Source: Methylocaldum sp002005105 (GTDB lineage: Bacteria; Pseudomonadota; Gammaproteobacteria; Methylococcales; Methylococcaceae). Taken from it: 64,000 bases of DNA. The notes below the pieces were generated by a model. It had not been told where the DNA came from, did no database searches, and saw nothing but the letters and a program-made list of their open reading frames with translations. Each line of letters opens with the position of its first letter. The first letter of the stretch is position 1. Location: assembly GCF_051027545.1 (NCBI RefSeq), contig NZ_CP194902.1, positions 1,240,001 to 1,304,000 on the forward strand, given 5' to 3'. Positions 17,523 through 27,453 of the stretch are shown one piece after another. A program made the translations under genes and the position numbers.

Positions 17523-19867
17523 TTAGAAATCGATCTGCGACGGCACAAGCTCTAGCGGCGGAATATCGGTCGCCGTCCCTGATATCAGCGCGGCATTCTC
17601 TGACGCAGGAAGGTAGACACCCCGTCCCGGTAGATAGGTAACTGACGGAGTTGGGATATTGGTCGTGGGGTCGAGTTGGTTGGTGATGGTGACTTGAGAC
17701 GTTCCTGTGAACCACTGAAATACGGATTCCCCGCCCGTCAGAGGAGTGTTGATCCACTCCTTTACCGCCAGTACCAAATTCGTTGGGATCGCGTCGGTCA
17801 ATATGGCCACGCGGGCCAAGCTACCGACCGGTGCAGTCATGGTAATTACGGGCGTCATAGGCATTTCCTTGGAGATGTCTTCCCAGATTCCGGGAGGCAC
17901 GGCCGGATTATCGTGGGGATCGTAGCCGGGTATCGGGTTGGCTGTCGGGCTGAATTGATACTTCCACGTGTATACATTGGATCTGTTGCAGATTTCCAGC
18001 GACGCGTACCCTCCGCTACACCATTCGGTCCACGTATAGGCTGTACCACGCTCAAGGCTTAAATACTGCTTATACAGGTATTGGTCCAAATCGGAATAAT
18101 CGTAAATGTAGGTCGGTTCGGAGATATCCTTGGTGGCGACCGCAACGGCGTCGTCCTCCTGTCCCAGCGGACCGCGATAGACCACTTGCAGATAGAGGTC
18201 CGTGGCGCTGATGGGGATGGGGGTCGGAAAGAGAAAGGTGACCTGCTGCGCGTCGGCATTGACGCCGGCGGGGACATCGGCCTCCTGCGAGACGACGATC
18301 TCTTCCTGCTCCGAGCGGCACTGATGCCAGTCGATGCCCGGCGAGCCGTATTCCCCCGGCAAGTCCGGCTGATAGCAGTTGTTGCGGTGAAACTTGGCCA
18401 CGGCCCAGAGCTTGCCGGGGGCCCCCATCGGCTCTATGCCGTCTCCGGCAGGCGTAACGTTCCTGAGCTTCAGCTTGATCTTGCCGAAGCCGCCCGTATC
18501 CTTGGCATTGCCTTCCGGAACATCATGATCCACGACGCCGTAGACGCCCTCGTCGGGCAGGGAGATTTCCATCTTACCCCGGAAGAAGTAATTGATGAGG
18601 CCGGCGGAGTAGGCGACAGCGCGGGGGATGAGGAACTCGTGGGCAGAATCCAAGTCAAAGCGGTTCAGCGCAAAGACAGGAGCCACTCCTTTCTTTTCTA
18701 GTTCTGGATCGAATAGCGAATAGCTCGCTGCCCGTGGATTGTCCCTGGTTTCGCTGGGCCGGAGACTATCTGTGACGGTGTTTGCAAAGAAGGTAATCTC
18801 ACCCGAGATGGCGGGAGGGCAAGGAGGCCGCCCTTGCGCCTCGGCCTCTGCGCACACAGTTACGACATCAAGGGGCTGTCCCTTCATCAAGGAAGACAAT
18901 GTCGGAGAAGGAAGTGCCTCCGAGCTGAAAAGCGTCCCGGAGGAAAAAAATCCTCGATTAGTGTATTCGGCGATGCCGTTTCCCCTAAGTACATTCCGCA
19001 AATATTTGCGGAATCTCGACAGATTGGCTTGATTGGCGGGGTTGTCCTGCAGGTTGCCTATGCCGCAAGACTTCCCTGAATGTACTTAGTGCCGTTTCCT
19101 TCAGTAGTTGTCCAGAACTGGCGCGGCGTGGTGAAATTGCCGGTATCGTCGGCGGAATATACCGGAGCATAAGTGGTGAACCACATATTGGCCGGGGGAT
19201 TTCTCAGCGTCCACTTCTCGTAGAGGCTTGGATTCCACAGGCCCAGGAAATAGCCGGGAAATGCGCAAATCAGTCCATCGCAATGCGGTTCGTTGCGCAC
19301 ATGCTGGGGTTGGGCCATGTGCTGTAAATGGTGGATAACGTGCCCCAGCGTCTGGAAGGTCAAGCCCCAGTTCTTGTCCCGCTCCGCCTTGTCAGGCTTG
19401 GTCAGCGCGTCATAAAAATACTGCCGCCCTTTCTTGTAAGAAAACGGCTGGTCCGTGCTGAAATCCTGGATATCCTCCAACGCCCAATTCGGAGAGGGCG
19501 CACCCGGCATCCAGCCGTCCACCGTCAAGCCTTGCCCATTTACTGGATTAAAAAAGTGATAGAGCGCCTGGATATCGCGGCGATTGTCTTCGAAAGCGGC
19601 ACCATGCTGTATCAGTGCGCTAATGGTCATCAGGTTGCTAACGCCAAAGCCTAACAACGTGTCTGAATTAGGGAATTTTTGGCTCTCATCGTAGAGGTCT
19701 ACGCCTTTCAGCCCAAGCTGTTTTAGCGTCGAAAGTTTGCTTAGAATTGAATCTTGTGCCGCATAAGCTGCCATTGTCGTATGCGTCCCTACTTCGTATC
19801 CACAGGCCGGAATCACCCATGCCAATATAGCGGCTATAAATATAAAGAAGAACGATTTTATTGTCAT
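17523..19867 (-). pseudogene. Exported phospholipase C / P1-nuclease-like protein, interrupted by a small transposable element
   Basis: Two frames make up one gene. The 5' part (19867-19058, 269 residues) has a signal peptide, the N-terminal YEVGTHTTMAAYA segment and a metal-site-like LGHVIHHLQHMAQPQHVRN, as in zinc-dependent phospholipase C/P1 nuclease relatives. The 3' part (up to 17523) continues with GIAEYTNRGFFSSGTLF and FLIPRAVAYSAGLINYFFRG. A 106-bp insertion with a 10-bp target duplication (18974-19099) separates them and shifts the frame. Removing 116 bp restores EGNGIAEYT and exactly 743 codons. The start overlaps the preceding lipoprotein stop (ATGA). The substrate is unknown. Confidence 0.85.
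18974..19099. mobile_element. MITE-like insertion with terminal inverted repeats and target duplication
   Basis: A 106-bp element (18984-19089) with 12-bp perfect inverted ends, CTAAGTACATTC at 18985-18996 and GAATGTACTTAG at 19078-19089. It is flanked by the 10-bp direct repeat TGCCGTTTCC (18974-18983 and 19090-19099). Inside the left end is a perfect 22-bp palindrome (18993-19014, half-site ATTCCGCAAAT). It encodes no transposase, so it would need one supplied in trans. It adds 116 bp, not a multiple of three, and breaks the phospholipase-like gene. Confidence 0.85.
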
Positions 19868-20544
19868 TTGGCATACTCCTTGAAAAACTCATCCGCCGAT
19901 CCGCATCTTCCTTTATATTGATCAAGGAGACCAATTGACCAAACTTCAATATCGGCCTGTGGATCAATTGCCTTGAGGCGTTTTTTTTCAGCATCCATGG
20001 CCAAGATCATGAGCGGTATTTTTTTCCACTCGCAATCTTCCACAATATCTACCAAATATGAATACAATCCACCGTAGAAAATCTTGATCATTGTGTGAGT
20101 AACAACGGGATCCGCTTTCGCTAACTTTATAGTTCGCCCGCTCACCCACGATTTGCGATGAATGCCTGGCGTTTTCGTCCCAGCCCCTGGATAGTTGTTT
20201 GTGATCATCTTCCACTCGTAGCCCGGCTTGAAGATGATGATTCGAGGGTCTTGATCGCGCAGTTCGTACAGCATCGGATTGAGCTTAGTGAAGCCTTCGA
20301 AGTGGAAGCGGCCGGCCTGGTCCGTGACGGTTTCCTTTACTTCGAGCTGGCCTCTATCACGCTCACCATCGAGGCTGCCGACCACCAATTGCCAGTTCGC
20401 TACCACGTTCGCGCCTTCCAGTGGCTGATTCGTCTCGGCATCCACCACCCGCGCCTCGATCGGGTCGGCGATGTAGAAAGGCGCGCCGCAGCCCAGCAAA
20501 GAAATCAGCACGAACGCCAGTAACAGGAATCGGAACTTGCTCAT
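19864..20544 (-). CDS. Lipoprotein with carboxypeptidase-regulatory-like domain (paralogue 1)
   Basis: 226 residues; lipoprotein signal ending LISLLGCGAP, so a lipid-anchored envelope protein. After the Cys comes an Ig-like carboxypeptidase-regulatory domain: IEARVVDAETNQPLEGANVV, then TVTDQAGRFHFEGF. The C-terminal half (DCEWKKIPLMILAMD, DEFFKEYAK) is shared with the two paralogues at 20554 and 21813. Function unknown. It is coupled to the downstream phospholipase-like gene by an ATGA overlap, hinting at a partnership between the two products. Confidence 0.8.
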   Translation of the reverse strand: MSKFRFLLLAFVLISLLGCGAPFYIADPIEARVVDAETNQPLEGANVVANWQLVVGSLDGERDRGQLEVKETVTDQAGRFHFEGFTKLNPMLYELRDQDPRIIIFKPGYEWKMITNNYPGAGTKTPGIHRKSWVSGRTIKLAKADPVVTHTMIKIFYGGLYSYLVDIVEDCEWKKIPLMILAMDAEKKRLKAIDPQADIEVWSIGLLDQYKGRCGSADEFFKEYAK

Positions 20545-20553
20545 TTTGCTATC

Positions 20554-21402
20554 TCATTCATCGAGGAAATCTTGCCCGTAGGGGCAGCAAGCCCAAGTTT
20601 CATAAAGTCCCATCCAGGATATGTAGGCCGTTAGTGTGCCGGTTCGAAAAAATTCGCCATTTGAGCTCCATTTTTCATACTCCCTGAAAAATGCCTTGAC
20701 CGATCCGCACCCTTTTTCTGAATAGTACTTTTCGTTCGAAAGCAACCGGTCATATAACCCCAAAGTCCGGAAACGGATATGGTTAGCCTTAAAGACTTCA
20801 TTTTGCTTGCCAGTAGCCAGTATCACCAATGGAATTCTTTTCCATTTGCAGGGGTTCTGAGGAAGCTCTGTAGGATAAAGAACCGCCACATTCTCCAAGA
20901 GGATATTTAGATAAGAAAGCTCTCCCGCGTATTCTTCAAGATTTCCCTTAAACTTTCGCATCTCGATAGTCTTCCCGTTCCAATCGGACGTTCTGACGGA
21001 AGGCCCTTTGCCGCGCATTTGCTCCGCTGTCTTGCGGTTATAGAGGGCTAGATACTTATAGCCGCTTTTGAACAACAGCAATTGGGGATCCGTATCTTTC
21101 AACCGGGCGTTCTGGTACTCCAACGGATATCCGCTCGGTATCGCCTTCGGCCCCCAGGCCGGGAAACTGAATTGCCCGGCACTATCCGTGACGGTTTCCA
21201 TTACCATCATCTGTCCCAGGTTGGTGCCGCCTTCAAGGCCCCCTTCCAGTTGCCAGTTCGCCACCACGTTCACGTCTTCTAGCGGCTGTTTCGTTTCGGC
21301 GTCGACCACCCGCGCCTGAATAGGCTCCGCCGAGTATTTCGTCGCGCAGGCCTGCAGGGGCAACAGCAGCGCAGTCAAGATGGGAAGCAGGAAATTTTTC
21401 AT
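20554..21402 (-). CDS. Lipoprotein with carboxypeptidase-regulatory-like domain (paralogue 2)
   Basis: 282 residues, the longest of three paralogues. The lipobox is LPLQACATKY; the beta-sandwich segment IQARVVDAETKQPLEDVNVV is close to paralogue 1 and is followed by TVTDSAGQFSFPAWGPKAIP, closer to paralogue 3. The C-terminus (VKAFFREYEKW) extends about 30 residues beyond the others. Function unknown; it lies nine bases before paralogue 1 in the same transcript. Confidence 0.8.
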   Translation of the reverse strand: MKNFLLPILTALLLPLQACATKYSAEPIQARVVDAETKQPLEDVNVVANWQLEGGLEGGTNLGQMMVMETVTDSAGQFSFPAWGPKAIPSGYPLEYQNARLKDTDPQLLLFKSGYKYLALYNRKTAEQMRGKGPSVRTSDWNGKTIEMRKFKGNLEEYAGELSYLNILLENVAVLYPTELPQNPCKWKRIPLVILATGKQNEVFKANHIRFRTLGLYDRLLSNEKYYSEKGCGSVKAFFREYEKWSSNGEFFRTGTLTAYISWMGLYETWACCPYGQDFLDE

Positions 21403-21411
21403 GACCAGTCC

Positions 21412-21816
21412 TCACATGAAATCCAAACGCCATCCTCTCCCCGTAGGAAATGGCAGAACGGTGAGCGGCGCGCCATCCGGAAAAAGCGTTGATTTATGAG
21501 CCGGATCGAAGAAGTGGTTCGTACTGCGGTCGTTCGGCACGTCCTCGAACTGGGCGCCACAGGCGATGAGTTCCCCTATCAGATAAGATTCACCGTGCTT
21601 ACAATTCACGAACTCCTCCGAATCGTCACCTTGGGTCGCGGGAAATTTCTGGGTGGCGTCAAGCCCAAGATTCCGCAGTACGGACTGGTCGGCCAGCATG
21701 GATTTGTCGGATGCTGCGCTCGACAATTCGCCGTGGGCCGGAATCTCATACGCGTGTGTCTGCCAAGCATTCACCAGCGCCGCCAAGGCCAAAGCGGGTA
21801 TCGTCTGCCGTTTCAT
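21412..21816 (-). pseudogene. Chimeric remnant: phospholipase-like N-terminus joined to the end of an Ig-repeat protein
   Basis: 134 codons from the ATG at 21816, which overlaps the preceding stop (ATGA). The signal peptide and the first ~110 residues (SVLRNLGLDATQKFP ... FVNCKHGESYLIGELIACGAQFED) parallel the N-terminus of the 19867 gene (LKQLGLKG ... LIQHGAAFED). The histidine-rich metal-site region is missing, and the tail GRGWRLDFM matches the last residues of the Ig-repeat protein (SGIWRLDSM), at the DNA level too, including the stop and the bases after it. I infer a deletion between two tandem cassettes. Unlikely to be an active enzyme. Confidence 0.7.
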
Positions 21817-22508
21817 TTCAGATATTCCGAGAAGATTTCTTCCAAGCGGCCACATTCGTTCTTATCGCGTCTTGAGGACCACCATCGGTAATCGATGGTG
21901 CTGTTGCGCACTCCGCTCACTCCGGCCGCATTCAGCCTGTCCGCTTCCCGGAACATCGCCATCAGCCACCGCCTGAACTTCACCCATTTGCAGTCCTGGA
22001 AATGAAAACCGGAAGCGGACTTGACCATGCTCGCGTAGTCTTGCAGGCTGCCCTTGAACTTCTCCAGCCAGATGAGCTTGCCATCCCAGTCGGAATAGCG
22101 CACGGGGATGTCGTTCCTGGGCAGAAGCCGTTCCGGCTGCCGACGACTGTTGTCTAGGGCGCGAACCCGATAGCCACTCTTAAAAAAGTAAAGCCCTGGG
22201 TCTATATTTCCCAGTCTCGTGCCATGCGGCAAATGACTGGGAACCGCTTTCGGTCCCCAGCCGGGAATATGAAACTGCCCTTTTTTATCGGTCACCGCTT
22301 CGGCAACTTCCAGGGAGCCATCACTCCGCCAAGTGGGATAGTGCAATATCCACTCCGCCACGACATTAACGCCTTCGAGCGGCTCCCAAGTCTCGGCGTC
22401 GACCACGGTTGCGGTAATCGGCTTGGCCGAATAGGTCTTGGCGCAGGCCGGCAGTGATAGCGACGTGAGGACAAGAAGCAAGCGACAGGTCATGAAAAGG
22501 GTTTTCAT
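21813..22508 (-). CDS. Lipoprotein with carboxypeptidase-regulatory-like domain (paralogue 3)
   Basis: 231 residues; lipobox LSLPACAKTY, then ITATVVDAETWEPLEGVNVV and AVTDKKGQFHIPGWGPKAVP as in the paralogues at 19864 and 20554. The C-terminus DKNECGRLEEIFSEYLK matches their CG...FF.EY ending. A lipid-anchored envelope protein of unknown function. It follows the Ig-repeat gene by 11 nt and overlaps the chimeric remnant. Confidence 0.8.
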   Translation of the reverse strand: MKTLFMTCRLLLVLTSLSLPACAKTYSAKPITATVVDAETWEPLEGVNVVAEWILHYPTWRSDGSLEVAEAVTDKKGQFHIPGWGPKAVPSHLPHGTRLGNIDPGLYFFKSGYRVRALDNSRRQPERLLPRNDIPVRYSDWDGKLIWLEKFKGSLQDYASMVKSASGFHFQDCKWVKFRRWLMAMFREADRLNAAGVSGVRNSTIDYRWWSSRRDKNECGRLEEIFSEYLK

Positions 22509-22519
22509 CGGGCTTTACC

Positions 22520-24841
22520 TCACATGGAATCCAGGCGCCAGATCCCGCTGGGATCTTGCAGGAAATAGATCAGGAAGACGTGGTTCACGCCATCGATCGT
22601 GCGGCCGATCGCGTACTCAGCCATGCCTTCGGCATAGCTTCCTAACTGGGGCTCGGTATAGCTGCCGATGATTTCGGCCATATGCGGCATAAGCACATCA
22701 AACACCGGTCCGTACTTCGCTCGCGCCGGAGGACTCAGATAGTTCAGCGCCGTTATCTTGTCCCCGGCGATCAGGGCGCTGTTCATGCCGGTCCACAGGG
22801 ACTGGAACATTTGATCCATTTGCTCCGGATCCTGCACCACGATCGGGAAGCTCTGGGTGAAGACCGAACCATCCTCCAATGTCACTTTGACGGCCGTCCG
22901 ATAGGTCCACGGCGTCGAATATGTAAGGTTGAAGTTCACGCTCGCGGTGAAATCGATGGTGCCGTTTCCATCCCAATCGACCTCCACCTTCTGCACCGGG
23001 CTCGCCGTGTTGTTCATCACGCTGAAATCCACCTTGAGCGGCGACAGGCCGCTCTGCGGCTCGGCATGTATCAGTACGCCCGGCGCCGGTGCGCCGGCGA
23101 CCGAGATCGACTGGCTGACCGTCTGTCCGTCGAGCGTCGTTAACGTCGCGGTGAGGGTTTGAGTCTCCGTGGCAATCGGCACGTCATAGGCGTAGAAATC
23201 ACCGTCCACAAGGGTGGCTACTACGCCATTGACGCTGATGCCGGAATGGAGGGGCGCGAGGAATCGGCCGCTCACCGTCACGTGATCTCCCGCAACAGTG
23301 GCGCCGTCGGCGGGGCTCATGATAGTGAGCCCGAGCGCATTCACCAGTATGCTCACCGGTGCCGAGGTCGTGCTTGCGCCCAGGTTGTCGGTGGCCACGG
23401 CGGTAAGGGTATAGCTGCCCGCAGCGACATTGGTCCAGTTGAACGTGTAAGGCGCGCTGGTGGCTGTGCTTAGGATCGTCCTACCCTGGTAGAAGTCGAC
23501 CTTGGCGATGTTGCCGTCAACGTCGGCGGCGCTGGCGTTGAGAGTGATCGTCGCCGGCGCCTGGAAGCTGGCGCCCGCCGCGGGGCTGGTGAGGCTCACC
23601 GTGGGCGGGGTGTTGGGCGGTGGGGCGGCTACCGTGATGCTTGCCGCCGCGGAAGTAGCCGTCGCGCCGAGGTTGTCCGTGGCTTTTGCTGTCAGGGAGT
23701 AGCTCCCGGCAGGCACATCGGACCAAGTGTAGGCATAGGGTCCAGTGGTGACCGTGGCAAGCCAGGTCGAGCCGCTGAAAAACTCGACCTGTGCAATGCT
23801 GCCGTCGGAGTCGGCGGCGTTGGCAGCGAGATTAATCGTAGCTGGTGCGGTGAAACTCGCGCCGTTGGCTGGGGAGGTGAGGCTGACGGTAGGCGGCGCG
23901 TTGGCGCTGACGGTAATGGACACGACCGCCGATACGGTCAGCGCCCCGCGGTTATCGGTAGCGCGGGCCGACAATGCATATTGCCCGGCCGATTTGGCGC
24001 CGCTCCAGATGGCAGAGTAAGGTGGCGCGGTGTCGGTGCCGATGAGCGTTGTACCACGGTAGAACTCCACCTTGGCGATGCTGCCGTCGCTGTCCTGGGC
24101 TTCCGCCGAGACGGAGATTGGTTCGGTGGTCCCGAAAACCGCGCCATTCGCCGGGGCAGTGAGGTATGCCGATGGCGGCTGATTGGCCGGGGCAATGGTG
24201 AGGATGACCGGTTCGGAGGTCGCGACCGCGCCGCGGTTGTCTATGGCACGGGCAGTGAGGGTATAAGTGCCGGCGGACATGCCGGCCCAATGAAACCAGT
24301 AGGCGTTGCCGGCCTCCAGATAAGATGAGGGGTTGTCGACCGAGCCCACGAGGACGTCATCCGCATAGTAGTCGACCCGGACCACGTGGCCGTCGGGGTC
24401 TACGGCGTCGGCGTTCAGGTCGAGGCCGGTCGAGATGTCGAATGCGCCGCAGTAGGCCGGCGCGGTAAGCGCCACTAGTGGCGGCCGGTTGACAGTGATG
24501 ACGACCGGCTCGGAGATAGCGGAAGCACCCAGGTTATCGGTGGCTATGACCCTAAGCGTATAGCTGGCTGCGGGTACATTGGACCACGTGTATGTGTAGG
24601 GCGTGCCGGTAGCCGTGCCGATCAGCGTCGTGCCTTGATAGAAGTCGACCTTGGCGATGCTGCCGTCGGTGGCGGTGGCGGTGGCGGTGGCCGACAGTGT
24701 GATCGTGGCCGGGGCAGTGAAGCTCGCGCTATTGAGCGGTGCGGTGAGGCTGACAGTGGGGGCGATGTTTTTGCCGGCGACCGCCGTCAGGGGCACCGCA
24801 GCGGCGAGCCAGAACACCATACGATAGATGAGGCGAGACAT
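22520..24841 (-). CDS. Secreted multi-domain Ig-repeat protein
   Basis: 773 residues with a signal peptide (hydrophobic MVFWLAAAVPLTAVAG). About five tandem bacterial Ig-like domains of some 90 residues follow, each with the pattern PPTVSLTSPANGASF ... SDGSIAQVEFF ... YTWSDVPAGSYSLTAKATDN. Then come a PKD-like domain (VEVDWDGNGTIDF) and a C-terminal helical segment ending GIWRLDSM. The repeats suggest a surface or periplasmic adhesive or scaffold protein. No enzymatic motif seen. It lies between the SBBP gene and the lipoprotein paralogues, all in one direction. Confidence 0.85.
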   Translation of the reverse strand: MSRLIYRMVFWLAAAVPLTAVAGKNIAPTVSLTAPLNSASFTAPATITLSATATATATDGSIAKVDFYQGTTLIGTATGTPYTYTWSNVPAASYTLRVIATDNLGASAISEPVVITVNRPPLVALTAPAYCGAFDISTGLDLNADAVDPDGHVVRVDYYADDVLVGSVDNPSSYLEAGNAYWFHWAGMSAGTYTLTARAIDNRGAVATSEPVILTIAPANQPPSAYLTAPANGAVFGTTEPISVSAEAQDSDGSIAKVEFYRGTTLIGTDTAPPYSAIWSGAKSAGQYALSARATDNRGALTVSAVVSITVSANAPPTVSLTSPANGASFTAPATINLAANAADSDGSIAQVEFFSGSTWLATVTTGPYAYTWSDVPAGSYSLTAKATDNLGATATSAAASITVAAPPPNTPPTVSLTSPAAGASFQAPATITLNASAADVDGNIAKVDFYQGRTILSTATSAPYTFNWTNVAAGSYTLTAVATDNLGASTTSAPVSILVNALGLTIMSPADGATVAGDHVTVSGRFLAPLHSGISVNGVVATLVDGDFYAYDVPIATETQTLTATLTTLDGQTVSQSISVAGAPAPGVLIHAEPQSGLSPLKVDFSVMNNTASPVQKVEVDWDGNGTIDFTASVNFNLTYSTPWTYRTAVKVTLEDGSVFTQSFPIVVQDPEQMDQMFQSLWTGMNSALIAGDKITALNYLSPPARAKYGPVFDVLMPHMAEIIGSYTEPQLGSYAEGMAEYAIGRTIDGVNHVFLIYFLQDPSGIWRLDSM

Positions 24842-24868
24842 GGTTTCTCCCGTTCCTGTTCAATCGCT

Positions 24869-27453
24869 TCAGTTGCAGACGAGGCCCGTATTGACGACCA
24901 GGTGAAGCAAGGCCGAGTCTGCGGTGATCGGGTTGCTGCGGAACACGGCGGTGAGCCGGTGGATCCCGGCCGACAGCGTCGTCGTGAGAGTCGCGGAGCC
25001 GCCGTTCAGAGGGGCGCTACCCAATTGCGACGAGCCGTCCATGAAAAAGACATTGCCGGCCAGGTTCGGGTCGGAAACAGTCGCGGTCAGTGTCGTCGAT
25101 GTTCGCGAACTTGCCGGGTTCGCCGATGAGCTGAGAGTCATCCCAACCGAGGACGCACTGAGCTTGAACACGACCGCATCCTCACCACCTTTGTTCGCCG
25201 TTTGAAAAGCGCCGGTAGTCGTCTCAAAACCGCCAGCGTCTTCCGTCGCTACGTAGGCGTTGCCAGTGCTGTCGACGGCAATCGCGTTACCGGCTCCGGA
25301 GGGCAGGCCGTCATCCACATCGCCTCCCGGTGTGGGGCCGGTTCTGACGAACGCGGAGTAAAGAAGGACATTCCCGGCCAAGCCGATTTTCGATACGAAA
25401 AGAGAATCTTCACTGTCCTGTTGTTTGCCGGGCTGAAGCGAATCGATCAGCGGAAATGTGTACGTGCTGGCAAGTCCCGTCACATACGCATGCCCCACAT
25501 CATCAATGGCTATGCCATAGGCGACGTCTCCGCGTATCTGGAAGGCGTTGAATACCGAATAGCAATAGCGGGTACAGATTTCGCCCCCGAGAAACGACGC
25601 ATAGGCGAATCCGTCTCCCCCCGGCAAGAGCTTTGCGACGAAAGCATTACCCAGGCTCGAGTTGGTGAGAAGGTACCCGGACTTGGTGGGCTGAAAGGCG
25701 TTCTTGACGGGGAAGTTGCTGGAGTAGGTTTCTCCCGCCACGTAGGCGCTACCTTGGGTATCGACCGCGATGGCGTTCGCCGAGTCGTCCATGGAACCGC
25801 CGAGGTAGGTGGAGAAAGCGAGCGCCGTGCCCGAGGCATTCAGCTTGGTTACGAAACCGTCCTGTCTGCCCTGACGCGTTGCCTGCAAAGCATTCGTGGT
25901 AGGAAAGTTATCCGACGTCGTCGAGCCCGCGACATAAGCATCGCCGCTAACATCGACGGCGATGCCTTTGCCCGCATCGGTGCCGTTGCCGCCGAGAAAG
26001 GTCGCGTAAACCATCCCGGTGCCGTTCGGATTGAGCTTGGCGACAAAGGCGTCGGTGCCGCCCGTGTTGTCGCTGGTCGGCTGAAAGGCGTCCGGAGTCG
26101 TAGTGAAATCCGGAGTGGCGCTGCCGGTGAGGTAAGCGGCGCCAGAGGCGTCGACGGCGATGCGGGTGCCGGTTGCGCCAAGGACATAAGTCGAATATAC
26201 GAGCCCGGTGCCGCTTGCGTTCAATTTGGTGACGAATGCGCCTCCGCCCGTCACGCCCGATTGGTAGGCGCCGCTTGTCACGGGATAATCGCTGCCGGTG
26301 GTCCGGCCGGTGACGTAAGCGTTTCCGGCTTCGTCGACAGCGATACCCGTCGCCCAATCCAAGGTGTTTCGTCCCCCCAGATAGGTGGAATACACCAGGG
26401 CCGATCCCGTCGGGTCGATCTTGGTAACGAAGACATCCCTATCGCTGTTGCCCAACGACCGGTCGTAAGGATTCTTGAGCGGAAAGTTGGAAGAATACGT
26501 ATACCCCGCAACGTAGGCGTACCCTGCCGCATCAACGGCAATGGCAGTGCCGGCGTCGTCCGGTCCGGCCCGACTTCGAGCACCTCGCCTTTCGTCGGCC
26601 GCATCAACGGCAATGGCAGTGCCGGCGTCGTCCGAGGTTCCTCCGATGTAGGTCGAATAGCTCAGCACCGGGTCAATGACCAGAGGTGTTCGCGTATCGT
26701 AGGCGGCGACACTAAAGCCAACTTGGTTTTCTGCCATACGGACGTACTGTCCTTCGACCGCTCGTTTCTCTCCTTCTGCAAGCTGGTAGACGAACGGCCG
26801 TTGAAAGATCAATTGCCTGCTTCCGGTGTGAAGCACCAGGTTTCCGTCGTCATCGATCTCGATACGCTCGGGACCTTCAAAAGCGATCCTGATCTGTGCC
26901 GGATCGCCGCCCGGCGAGACAACCAGGTCATATTCCAGATGCCGCTGGTTGCCGTAATAGACGAGGTCGATGCCAGGATAGATTGCGGCTAGCGGACCTG
27001 GGCAAAACTTTCGATGCCGCTGAGATGCCTGGAAGAGTCGGAGCCCCTGAAATAGCTGGTCTTGCCGGGGAGTGGGTCGATGCCTGCTACCGCGGCATCC
27101 CGGCGTGCTCCGACAAAGCGCATGCGGAGTGTGTCGAGTGCAGGTTCGAGTGGGCTACCTGCCAAATCGACGACCGCTTCCGAATGCATCAATAACACTC
27201 GGTAGCCGGCTCCCCGCGCGACGAAGTCGACCGCATCGTCGGCTTGGCCATGGTTCTTCTCGAAGGCCATGGGCAACTTTCCGTAGCTTCTCAGAATCAG
27301 GCCGGAATCGAGACCCTGGTGCGACGATGCCGCGGATTCGACGGCCCTGCCGCTCGTCGTCTCATTGCCATCCGGCCGCGGATCAGCCGCGATGCAGGCG
27401 GCGCAAGCCAATAAACCCGAGACAAGTCCCAGACCTTTCAAAAATAGGCTCAT
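24869..27453 (-). pseudogene. SBBP-repeat beta-propeller surface protein with a single-base frameshift
   Basis: The 5' frame (27453-26989) carries a signal peptide and the conserved LPMAFEKNHGQADDAVDFVA segment, then stops at FAQVR. The next frame continues LAAIYPGIDLVYYGNQR, the expected family continuation, and then about ten SBBP repeats (YSTYLGG ... AIAVDAAGNAYVTG) and a C-terminal Ig-like domain. The whole span is 2585 nt, one short of 862 codons, so one missing base near 26990-26995 (CGCTAGCC, expected CGCTTAGCC) explains it. It may be a real pseudogene or a sequencing error. An in-frame 72-bp duplication lies near the first repeats (26526-26634). Confidence 0.8.
26526..26634. repeat. 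37-bp direct repeat with a 35-bp unique spacer inside the SBBP gene
   Basis: Two identical 37-bp copies (26526-26562 and 26598-26634, core ATCAACGGCAATGGCAGTGC) lie at a spacing of 72 bp, keeping the frame. They encode DDAGTAIAVDAA twice, while the spacer encodes the arginine-rich DERRGARSRAGP, which does not fit the beta-propeller pattern. It looks like a local duplication with inserted bases, or an assembly artefact. Confidence 0.85.
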
